DNA from: Bradyrhizobium sp. SRS-191
GTDB lineage: Bacteria; Pseudomonadota; Alphaproteobacteria; Rhizobiales; Xanthobacteraceae
Assembly (NCBI RefSeq): GCF_024586915.1
Contig: NZ_JANBVS010000003.1
Coordinates: 186,001 to 250,000 of the forward strand
Length of the DNA: 64,000 nucleotides
Reading direction: 5' to 3'
In this document: piece after piece, positions 26,747 to 33,855 of the stretch
Position numbering within the stretch: the first letter of the stretch is position 1
How the letters are laid out: each line of letters opens with the position of its first letter
Notes under the pieces: model-generated
The model's input: only the letters and a program-made list of their open reading frames with translations
Databases searched by the model: none
Told to the model about the DNA's origin: nothing
Position numbers and translations under genes: made by a program

Positions 26747-27565
26747 TCAAGACCTGATGAACGCGAGCAGGTCGGGGTTGAGGACATCCGCGTGCGTGGT
26801 CAGCATGCCATGGGGGTAGCCGGGATAGGTCTTCAGCGACCCGTTCTTGAGCAGGTCGACCGCACGCGGCACGGAGCTTGCGAACGGGACGACTTGATCC
26901 GCCTCGCCATGCATCACCAGCACCGGCACAGTGATGTTCTTGAGGTCTTCGGTATAATCTTCGAGCCACGAGTCGACAGTCGCGTAGTGAGCGAGAGCAC
27001 CGCCGGCCATGCCTTGGCGCCACCAGTTGGCAATGATTGCCTCCGAAGGCTTGGCCCCATCGAGGTTGTACCCGTAGAACGGATTCTCCGGAACGAAACG
27101 GTAGAATTCCGACCGGTTGCCCAGCACGCCTGCCCGGATCGCTTCGAACCACTCCGGCGGTTGACCCGATGGGTTGTTCTCGCTCCGGTACATGTTCGGC
27201 GTCAGCGAAGCGACCAGCACCGCCTTCGAGACGCGCTCCTGGTGGCGGGCGACATAGCGAGCCACCTCTCCGCCACCTGTCGAATGCCCGATATGGATCG
27301 CGTCGCGCAGGTTCAGGTGTGCAGTCAGGGTTGCAAGGTCGGCAACCCAGCGGTCCATGTCGTTGCCGGTGCTGGGCTGGTCGGACCGGCCGTGGCCCCG
27401 CCGGTCGTGGGCGATCACCCGATACCCATGACGAAGAAAGAATGTCATCTGGGCATCCCAGTCGTCCGCTGTCAGCGGCCAACCGTGGCTGAAGACGATC
27501 GGCTGACCTGATCCCCAATCCTTGTAGAAGATGTTTACACCGTCGTTAGTCGTGATCGTCGGCAT
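26747..27565 (-). CDS. alpha/beta hydrolase, non-heme chloroperoxidase type
   Basis: A 272-residue alpha/beta hydrolase matching cofactor-free haloperoxidases and related esterases in length and sequence. The oxyanion region is VFSHGWPLTADDW; the nucleophile elbow is GHSTGGGE (Ser near residue 95); then come the acid in VMHGEADQVVP and the catalytic His in YPGYPHGML. The ATG has GGAG seven bases upstream. Such proteins hydrolyse esters or lactones and show perhydrolase activity in vitro; the natural substrate is usually unknown. It is divergent from a LysR gene that probably controls it. Confidence 0.88.
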   Translation of the reverse strand: MPTITTNDGVNIFYKDWGSGQPIVFSHGWPLTADDWDAQMTFFLRHGYRVIAHDRRGHGRSDQPSTGNDMDRWVADLATLTAHLNLRDAIHIGHSTGGGEVARYVARHQERVSKAVLVASLTPNMYRSENNPSGQPPEWFEAIRAGVLGNRSEFYRFVPENPFYGYNLDGAKPSEAIIANWWRQGMAGGALAHYATVDSWLEDYTEDLKNITVPVLVMHGEADQVVPFASSVPRAVDLLKNGSLKTYPGYPHGMLTTHADVLNPDLLAFIRS

Positions 27566-27724
27566 CGAGTCGCTCCATCGGCGCTGTCCGTCTTTCTGAA
27601 AAGACAGGAACTAACTGATCCATTGAGCTACGCGCTGCTCGATGTCGCGGGCCGAATTTTATAATGAGGAGCCCGAGAGAGCCCTTGCCTCGGCAACACC
27701 CGACGGCCAACGCATGGCCGCATG

Positions 27725-27760
27725 AAGGTATTTCCTGCTTCCGCCAGAAACAAATACCTT
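27725..27760. promoter_or_regulatory. candidate LysR operator (perfect 9-bp inverted repeat)
   Basis: AAGGTATTT at 27725-27733 is the exact reverse complement of AAATACCTT at 27752-27760, with 18 bases between. It lies 41 bases before the LysR start and in the intergenic region shared with the divergent hydrolase gene. Binding by that LysR protein is inferred. Confidence 0.45.
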
Positions 27761-27801
27761 GTAGGCTCGGATATATGCCTTGGAAGCATATTGAGGGCGG
27801 A

Positions 27802-28725
27802 ATGGAACTCCGGCATTTGCGCTATTTCATTGCCGTTGCAGAGGAAGGTAGTTTTCTGACGGCAGCCCAGCGGCGCCTCAACACCTCACAGCCGTCCCTG
27901 AGCCGGCAGATTCGCGATCTGGAATCCGAAGTTGGCGTGGAGTTGCTGGAGCGCCAGGCGCGTGGCGTAGCGCTGACCGAGGCCGGAAGAGTCTTTCTCG
28001 ATCATGCGCGGTTGGCGCTGTTGCAGGTCGAGGCAGCGACGGTTGGCGCGCGGCAGATCGCGCAGCCGCAGAAGCCGACGCTTTCCATGGGATTCATGGT
28101 GGGTCTGGAGGTGATGTGGCTCCCCCATCTGCTGCGTATCCTCCGCGAGGAAGAGCCGGAGATCGAAGTCACCCTGACCAGTCAGTCCTCGCCAGAACTT
28201 GCGCTCGCATTGACGCGCGGGAAGCTCGACATAGCCTTTCTCCGGCCCGAGAAACAGACCGCAGGCGTGACCTTCAAGTTGTTGGCGAAGGAGCCCTTGA
28301 TCGTAGTGCTGCCGGCAGACCATCGCCTGGCGTCGCGCAAAAGGATTCGCCCGCAGGATCTTGTCCGTGAGATCTATGTCAGCTCGGCCAGAACGTCTCC
28401 GGTCTTGCACGCTGTGATTCAGGATTATGCGTCGAAGGTTGGAATCGTGCTCAAGGCAAAGTACGAAGGCGAGAACATATCGTCGGCCATGTCACTGGTC
28501 GCGTCCACTGGCGGAGTCACACTCGTTCCACTCTATGCGCAGAATATGCTGGCTCCAAACGTTGTTGCCAGAGCGCTCGAGGGCCACCCGCCCACCGTCG
28601 GGCTCGCTCTCGGCTACAACCCGGCAAATTGCTCTGCTCTACTCAGCCGGCTTTTGTCCCGCGCGGATGAACTGGTCGCAAACGTTCAAAATCAGAGCAT
28701 CATTCGCTACGTTGAAGCTGACTAG
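27802..28725 (+). CDS. LysR family transcriptional regulator
   Basis: A 307-residue LysR protein beginning MELRHLRYFIAVAEEGSF, the common N-terminus, with the recognition helix at RRLNTSQPSLSRQIRDLE and an effector-binding domain after about residue 90. The N-terminal style resembles CynR/HcaR/CatR-type regulators of aromatic or nitrile catabolism. GAGG lies about five bases before the ATG. The open frame starts earlier, at 27664, but that part covers the promoter. It is divergent from the haloperoxidase-like hydrolase, its probable target. Confidence 0.88.
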   Translation: MELRHLRYFIAVAEEGSFLTAAQRRLNTSQPSLSRQIRDLESEVGVELLERQARGVALTEAGRVFLDHARLALLQVEAATVGARQIAQPQKPTLSMGFMVGLEVMWLPHLLRILREEEPEIEVTLTSQSSPELALALTRGKLDIAFLRPEKQTAGVTFKLLAKEPLIVVLPADHRLASRKRIRPQDLVREIYVSSARTSPVLHAVIQDYASKVGIVLKAKYEGENISSAMSLVASTGGVTLVPLYAQNMLAPNVVARALEGHPPTVGLALGYNPANCSALLSRLLSRADELVANVQNQSIIRYVEAD

Positions 28726-28997
28726 CAGCCGATGCGAGCATCCGCTTCGGGTCACAAGCGACTGCGTCGTCATGAAATTTGACTCTATCGCAGCCATCGA
28801 ACTTCGAAAGCGGACCTCATCAAACTGACGCCGAATGTCCGGAAGGAGCCGAATAGCTGGCTTTGCCGGCGGCAGTGAGTTCATGCCATTGGTGATCCGA
28901 ACCTTGGATGAGTTCAGGAGACTGTAAGAGTTCGAGTTGCTGCCGTCAGTACCAGCCCGCACGCGGTCGTACGGCACACCGCCCCCCAGCCCCCTCT

Positions 28998-29106
28998 TGC
29001 GCGACAGGTTTAACGCTTGCTACGTGCTCTCGCTGGGGACCGGCTGTCTCGTCCCCCCATCACCTACGCTTGCGCTCTCGCGTCGAACAGCAGGCGTGAC
29101 CTCGGC
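28998..29106 (+). repeat. direct repeat, copy 2
   Basis: Matches 26057-26162 in the same orientation, sharing GTTTAACGCTT, CTGGGGACCGGCTGTC, GCTCTCGC and GTGACCTCGGC with a few substitutions and one-base indels. The surrounding 28726-29170 region holds nothing else I can support. Confidence 0.75.
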
Positions 29107-29170
29107 AATCGAGCTCACGACGAACAGCAGGGACGGGCCGGTTGCAGGCACGGCGACCGCGTAAGCCAGC

Positions 29171-30133
29171 TCAATTGGACATTTGTAGTTCCGAGTGGTC
29201 CGATTGCGCGGGGCCTCCCTCGGCGCGCTGAGCGGCCCGATAGCTCCCCGGCGACTGACCGTTGTGCCGATGAAACAGCTTGGAGAATGCTGCCGCCGTC
29301 TCGTAACCGACCCGGCTGGCAATCTGCGCGATCGACTCATCGCTGGTTTCCAGCAGAAACGCCGCCTCAGCCATGCGGCGTTCGATCACGTAGCGCTGCA
29401 CGGACTGGCCGATGAGCTTGGTAAAACGCGCCGAAAACGCCGAGCGGCCGAGCCCGACCTGATGTCCGAGGCCGCTCACGGTCCAGGGATGCTCCGGGTT
29501 TTCATGAATGAGCTTGAGGGCCGGCCCGATATGCGGGTCGGAAATCGCCCCGAGCCAGCCGCCTTGTCCGGGACTGAGAGACGAAATCCAGCTTCGGAGC
29601 ACCTCGACAAAGAGCACTTCCGTGAGTTTCGAAAGTACGACGCGTTGGCCGGGGCGCTCGAGCGCTGCTTCGCTGACCATGCGGCGCAGGATCGCTTCGA
29701 GCCATTCACCGTCCGTCGCCGGCCTCAGCAAAAGCACTGGCGGTAGCAGCTCCAGCACGCTGCCAAATATCGGCCGCGACACCGTGAAATTGCCGCAGAT
29801 CATGGTCGCGTGCGGCTTCACACGGCTGCCGTGACGAATGACTCCAAACCGCGATGATGCCCGATCGATATCGATGATGCGCAAAGGTTTGGCCCGGCGA
29901 TCCGAATAGAACACATGAGGTTCGCCGCGTGTGATGACGACGAGATCGCCCTCGGTCATCTGGATTTCTTGTCCCTGCCCGACAGCGAGGGTCGCCGATC
30001 CTCGGCTGACATAATGAAACAACGCGTAAGGGCGCGCCGGCAGTTCGAGATGCCAGGGATGGCCGAGCTCGAAGTGAAAAAGCAGCGTCCCGCCGAGACG
30101 AACGCGGTCGAGCATTTGAGCGAGGATGTCCAT
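29171..30133 (-). CDS. AraC family regulator with N-terminal cupin domain
   Basis: A 320-residue protein. The N-terminal cupin (about 1-180) has LELPARPYALFHYVSRGSA and MTEGDLVVITRGEPHVF. Two C-terminal AraC helix-turn-helices follow (WTVSGLGHQVGLGRSAFSARF and SIAQIASRVGYETAAAFSKLFHRHNGQSP). The ATG at 30133 starts MDILAQMLDRVRLGG as in cupin_6 AraC regulators of short-chain-dehydrogenase and hydrolase genes. It is divergent from an exported alpha/beta hydrolase; a 21-bp-spaced direct repeat in the intergenic region suits an AraC dimer. Confidence 0.88.
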   Translation of the reverse strand: MDILAQMLDRVRLGGTLLFHFELGHPWHLELPARPYALFHYVSRGSATLAVGQGQEIQMTEGDLVVITRGEPHVFYSDRRAKPLRIIDIDRASSRFGVIRHGSRVKPHATMICGNFTVSRPIFGSVLELLPPVLLLRPATDGEWLEAILRRMVSEAALERPGQRVVLSKLTEVLFVEVLRSWISSLSPGQGGWLGAISDPHIGPALKLIHENPEHPWTVSGLGHQVGLGRSAFSARFTKLIGQSVQRYVIERRMAEAAFLLETSDESIAQIASRVGYETAAAFSKLFHRHNGQSPGSYRAAQRAEGGPAQSDHSELQMSN

Positions 30134-30153
30134 TCTGTCCAAGCTAGCTCGGT

Positions 30154-30197
30154 GGACGATCGGACACAACATTCGGACGATCGATCTCTATCGTCCG
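30154..30197. promoter_or_regulatory. candidate AraC operator: direct repeat with 21-bp period plus inverted repeat
   Basis: GGACGATCG occurs at 30154-30162 and again at 30175-30183, exactly 21 bp (two helical turns) apart. The second copy also belongs to the inverted repeat CGGACGAT (30174-30181)/ATCGTCCG (30190-30197). Two direct half-sites about 21 bp apart are the usual AraC-family arrangement. The location, just upstream of the AraC start and before the divergent hydrolase, fits. Confidence 0.55.
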
Positions 30198-30349
30198 GAT
30201 GGACTGCGGATTAGGTCATGTCGCGGCGGGCCGACGTCGCGCGCGGCAACTCTATCGCCGACGCGAATGGAAGACCCGCAAGCTTATTGGAAACGCCTGT
30301 CCATTCCCCCCGGACGCTGTTCCGTCCGACATGCCCATGGGATCATTCG

Positions 30350-31120
30350 ATGCGAAATATCCTCCTCTCAGCTGCCACCGCGTTTCTTGCCGGGTCGACA
30401 TTGGTCGGCTCCGCTCATTCGGCCGAACCGCCGAAGGGAGCAGCCCAGAACATCGTTCTCGTGCACGGCGCCTTCGTGGACCAGACGAGTTGGCAGCCTG
30501 TCGCCGATATTCTCACCAAGAAAGGCTACAACGTCACGCTGGTCGAAAATCCGCTCACCTCCCTTGCGGCGGATGTCGACGCCACAAAACAGGCGCTCGC
30601 AAAGCAGAACGGCAAGACTGTGTTGGTCGGCCACTCCTGGGGCGGCGTGGTGATCACGCAGGCGGGCGACGATCCCAAGGTGTCGGCGCTGGTCTATGTG
30701 TCCGCCTTCGCACCCGACGTCGGAGAATCCCTGGCGTCGCTGGCGAAGGCCGGCCCGCAGACCGAGGGCACCAGAGCGATCCATCCCGACGCCAAGGGTG
30801 ATCTGTACATCGATCCGAAGGTGTTTGCGTCAGCCGTCGCCGCCGATCTTCCTCCGGAAATCGGTGAGCACCTGGCGAACTCGCAGCTTCCGTTGAACCA
30901 CGTTGCGTTCGAGGCCCCCGTCACCATTGCGGCCTGGCATGACAAGCCCACGTTCTACGTCATCACCACGAAGGACAAGACCGTCGCCCCCGAGGCGCAG
31001 AAGTCGTTTGCAGCGAGGATCAAGGCCCAGACGACGGACGTTGCCGGCAGCCATGCCTCGCTCGTCGTCCATGCGAAAGAGGTGGCCGAGGTCATCGAAA
31101 AGGCCGCACGGGCGAAGTGA
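30350..31120 (+). CDS. exported alpha/beta hydrolase
   Basis: A 256-residue protein with a Sec signal peptide (MRNILLSAATAFLAGSTLVGSAHSA in the genome). The hydrolase domain has NIVLVHGAFVDQTSW, nucleophile elbow GHSWGGVVI (Ser), and the late segment GSHASLVVHAKEVAEVI with the catalytic His. This family contains pyrethroid-hydrolase-like and other small-ester hydrolases. The ATG at 30350 begins the signal peptide; codons before it are not protein-like. It is the first gene right of the AraC regulator and is paralogous to the hydrolase at 32005. A strong hairpin follows its stop. Confidence 0.85.
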   Translation: MRNILLSAATAFLAGSTLVGSAHSAEPPKGAAQNIVLVHGAFVDQTSWQPVADILTKKGYNVTLVENPLTSLAADVDATKQALAKQNGKTVLVGHSWGGVVITQAGDDPKVSALVYVSAFAPDVGESLASLAKAGPQTEGTRAIHPDAKGDLYIDPKVFASAVAADLPPEIGEHLANSQLPLNHVAFEAPVTIAAWHDKPTFYVITTKDKTVAPEAQKSFAARIKAQTTDVAGSHASLVVHAKEVAEVIEKAARAK

Positions 31121-31127
31121 CGGTCGC

Positions 31128-31155
31128 CACTCCCGGCGCTGTCGCGCCGGGAGTG
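31128..31155 (+). terminator. strong hairpin after the hydrolase gene
   Basis: CACTCCCGGCGC (31128-31139), loop TGTC, then GCGCCGGGAGTG (31144-31155): twelve perfect, GC-rich pairs starting eight bases after the stop codon. No U-run follows, so it may end transcription with help or act as an mRNA 3' stabiliser. Confidence 0.6.
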
Positions 31156-31159
31156 CACA

Positions 31160-31405
31160 CACCCATTTACAAGAGGGTGGCCCCTGCCCGATGCCGGGTC
31201 TTACGCTCCCGTCACAATCCTCATTGATGAGCGCCCCGATGGCGTGCGCATCTCCTCCGACAGGATGAGAGCGACTTGCGGCCCTGCGGCCACGCGGCGG
31301 CGCTTGCCGTGGCGCAAGATCTCGATGCGAAAGTCACATCCTTGCTGAGTGAATGCGCGGGCCAATTCTCAAGGACGCCATTCGCGCCAGATAGGCCGAT
31401 AAATA
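31160..31405 (+). pseudogene. remnant of a DUF302-like protein (frameshifted)
   Basis: One frame reads LPDAGSYAPVTILIDERPDG, then VRISSDRM (up to about 31266). Shifting frame, the text continues as HAAALAVAQDLDAKVTSLL and ends before about 31400. Together they match the C-terminal part of DUF302 proteins as I know them. The frame change and lack of a start show it is broken. It lies between two hydrolase genes of the same direction, so a DUF302 gene was probably once part of this operon. Confidence 0.45.
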
Positions 31406-31453
31406 ACACGAACTCCGGCCGGCACGCTGGAAACAGATGATGGACATTTTCGC

Positions 31454-32008
31454 ATGGACAGGGTGTTTCTCACCACGGCCTGGGCTCTTTTGGCCGCGGC
31501 TGTCATGCCGGCACATGCATCTCCACGGGCGATGACCAAGGAGCCGCTGGATGCGGCTACACTCGGCGCGATCAGATCGAAATTCGCCGGGCTCATGGAA
31601 CTAGCCAACAAACATGATTTCAGAGGTTTGCACGAGATGTTCTGGCAATCGCCGTCGACGCTGCTGGTTGCCAAGAGCGCGATCCCGTCCGAAGGAAACT
31701 GGGCAGGCTATTGGGGCAACGAGACCATTGATCAAAAGCTGCATGACATCGGAAGTTCCGGCCCGGTCGTGCTCGAGCCGGACTATTCGCGGCTCAAGAT
31801 CGTCGGCCTCACACGCGATGTCGCCGAATCCTATGTTCCAATGAACATCACGGTGTCCTATGCGGGACAGGACGGAACAGCCAAGCCGTTCCTGATGATT
31901 GTCAACTGGCTTCGCATCGGCAAAGATTGGAAGGTCGCTTCTGAAATCATTCTGCCAGTGCCGCCGGCGCCGACCGCACGATCGACATCTCCGGAGAATG
32001 CGCGATGA
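31454..32008 (+). CDS. secreted SnoaL/NTF2-like protein
   Basis: A 184-residue protein with a signal peptide (MDRVFLTTAWALLAAAVMPAHA in the genome). The mature part resembles a DUF4440/SnoaL cone fold: helical start (IRSKFAGLMELANKHDFRGLHEMFW), then strands ending in WLRIGKDWKVASEIILP. Proteins of this fold bind small molecules or act as isomerases; no catalytic residue can be named. It overlaps the next hydrolase gene by four bases (ATGA), so the two are translationally coupled. Confidence 0.7.
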   Translation: MDRVFLTTAWALLAAAVMPAHASPRAMTKEPLDAATLGAIRSKFAGLMELANKHDFRGLHEMFWQSPSTLLVAKSAIPSEGNWAGYWGNETIDQKLHDIGSSGPVVLEPDYSRLKIVGLTRDVAESYVPMNITVSYAGQDGTAKPFLMIVNWLRIGKDWKVASEIILPVPPAPTARSTSPENAR

Positions 32009-32781
32009 TTGATAGACGGACCTTCTCCGCCGCCCTGGTGACCCTTGGTGCGGCTTCGCTGATCTCGACATCCGGCAAGACCGCTACGTCCAATCCAGTG
32101 AAGGCCACCAACGTCGTGCTCGTGCACGGGCTGTTCGCAGACGGCTCGTGTTGGTCCGAGGTGATCGCACGATTGCAAGAAGCGGGATTGAATGCCACGG
32201 CCGTTCAAAATCCGCTGACGACGCTTCCCGACGCGGTGGCTTCGGCTGAACGGGTTCTGGCGCAGCAAGATGGCCCGACGGTGCTGGTGGGCCATTCCTT
32301 TTCCGGGATGATCGTCACCGAGGCCGGTATGAATCCGAAGGTCTCCGCGCTGGTCTACGTGGCTGCACGTGCGCCGGATGCTGGCGAGGACTACACCGCC
32401 CTTGCCAAGACCTACCCGACGCCGCCCGCGACAGCCGGTATCGTGTTCGACGGCGACGAAGGGCGTCTCAGCGAAGCGGCGTTTTTGCGCGATTTCGCGG
32501 GCGACCTGCCAACAGCGAAAGCGAAAGTCCTCTACGCCGTCCAGCAACCGTTCCAAAAGGCGCTGCTGTCAGGCAAAACCACCAACGCAGCCTGGCGATC
32601 GAAGCCCAGCTATTATGCGGTTTCGACCGAAGACCGCACCATCAGCCCGGATCTCCAGCGCTTCATGGCCAAGCGGATGGGCGCCGAGACCATCGAACTC
32701 AATGCCAGCCATCTCTCACTGATCTCCCATCCCGACGAAATCACGCAGCTGATCCTCAAAGCCGCGGGACACCTTGCCTGA
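32005..32781 (+). CDS. exported alpha/beta hydrolase, probable Tat substrate
   Basis: A 258-residue alpha/beta hydrolase with an N-terminal RR motif (MIDRRTFSAALVTLGAASLI), suggesting Tat export. Active-site segments are NVVLVHGLFADGSCW, nucleophile GHSFSGMIV (Ser), and the His in NASHLSLISHPDEI. It is paralogous to the hydrolase at 30350, sharing KVSALVYV, but that one carries a Sec-type signal. The start overlaps the stop of the SnoaL-like gene. The substrate is unknown; relatives include pyrethroid hydrolases. Confidence 0.85.
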   Translation: MIDRRTFSAALVTLGAASLISTSGKTATSNPVKATNVVLVHGLFADGSCWSEVIARLQEAGLNATAVQNPLTTLPDAVASAERVLAQQDGPTVLVGHSFSGMIVTEAGMNPKVSALVYVAARAPDAGEDYTALAKTYPTPPATAGIVFDGDEGRLSEAAFLRDFAGDLPTAKAKVLYAVQQPFQKALLSGKTTNAAWRSKPSYYAVSTEDRTISPDLQRFMAKRMGAETIELNASHLSLISHPDEITQLILKAAGHLA

Positions 32782-33163
32782 CGACGTCGCGTGGACAGCC
32801 CGCATTCTTCTGCGGCGAACCGCCGATGGACAGCCGTGGATCGCCGATCGGGCCGCCGAACGGCCGGGAACTGCCCCGGTCATCAGCCGCCATCCGGCGT
32901 CAGAAACCCTTCACCATTCGAAGGCGTTGGGGGGGCATGAACATCCGCCCTTAACGAAAATAGGAAAAACTAGGCCGCTGATCTTCACCGACTTGACCAT
33001 AGTACCGTTGCGAGCTGACGCGAAAACTCGATTGGCCGTGTCGCGACCTGGTCATCGCCGGAGCGAAATCCGAAATGCCGTCACCGACGAGCAGAGCGGA
33101 GTTTGCAGCTGCCGCGTGAAGAGCTTGGTTAAGGAAACGTTAGGGAAAAGTCGGGGATTTCTG
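32782..33163. other. intergenic region before cheZ
   Basis: About 380 bases. The frame of CheZ is open through much of it, but it carries no protein-like sequence and no ribosome binding site before 33164. No repeat or RNA gene seen. It should hold the cheZ promoter. Confidence 0.4.
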
Positions 33164-33685
33164 ATGATTGCGCCAGAAGAAGAGAGGATGCTGAAAACGC
33201 TCCTGGTCGAGATGTTCGCCCACATCAGCAGCATGCGGCGGGAATTCGCAGCTCTTCAAGGCGACAGCAAGAACAACTTCGCGACGATGGCCGACACCCT
33301 CGATGCGATCGTCGAGAACACGGAGGTGGCCGGGAACGCGATCCTCGAAAGCATGGAGACGATCGGCAACAGCGTCGCGAAGCTGCAGAGCGTCAAGGAC
33401 CCGACGACCGCGGCGATCTGCGACGAGATCCTCGACAGCTCGAACAAGGTGTTCGAGGCGTGCGCGTTTCAGGACCTCACCGGGCAGCGGATCACGCGCG
33501 TCGTCAAGTCGTTGAAGTTCATGGAAGACCACATCAACCGACTGGTCCGGATGTGGGGAAAAGAGGAACTGGCCCGGCTCGCAGCCGAGGTCGCGGCCCC
33601 AAGCACCGAGCCGGACTTGCTGGAGGGTCCGAAGCGGGTGGGCGTGGCGATTTCGCAGGACGATATCGACAAGCTGTTTGCCTGA
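33164..33685 (+). CDS. cheZ: CheZ-family phosphatase of CheY-P
   Basis: A 173-residue, nearly all-helical protein. The CheZ signature ACAFQDLTGQRITRVV is at about residues 99-114, with Asp104 and Gln108 at the positions of catalytic Asp143 and Gln147 of E. coli CheZ. It is shorter than the E. coli protein (214). The C-terminus, AISQDDIDKLFA, resembles the CheY-binding peptide at the N-terminus of FliM (LSQAEIDALL type), a plausible CheY-P tether. The ATG at 33164 follows GGGGATTTCTG. No other che genes surround it, so it is an orphan, although two chemoreceptors lie 8-12 kb away. Confidence 0.85.
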   Translation: MIAPEEERMLKTLLVEMFAHISSMRREFAALQGDSKNNFATMADTLDAIVENTEVAGNAILESMETIGNSVAKLQSVKDPTTAAICDEILDSSNKVFEACAFQDLTGQRITRVVKSLKFMEDHINRLVRMWGKEELARLAAEVAAPSTEPDLLEGPKRVGVAISQDDIDKLFA

Positions 33686-33758
33686 GCGGCATCGGACATC
33701 GCGGCCGATGATCAGATCGGAGCTGCGAGCTGATCGTCGCGCAGCGTGATGCCCGCTT

Positions 33759-33829
33759 CGTTGCGAGCGTAGCGAAGCAATCCGGAGTCCCGTACACCAC
33801 CCCTGGATTGCTTCGCTACGCTCGCAACG
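33759..33829. repeat. 25-bp perfect inverted repeat between cheZ and pyrC
   Basis: The arm 33759-33783 (CGTTGCGAGCGTAGCG, then AAGCAATCC) is the exact reverse complement of 33805-33829, around a 21-base loop. It lies between two converging genes and may terminate both. The sequence is typical of abundant Bradyrhizobium intergenic palindromes. Confidence 0.85.
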
Positions 33830-33855
33830 ACGGCGCGAAATAATCAGTTGCGCCG

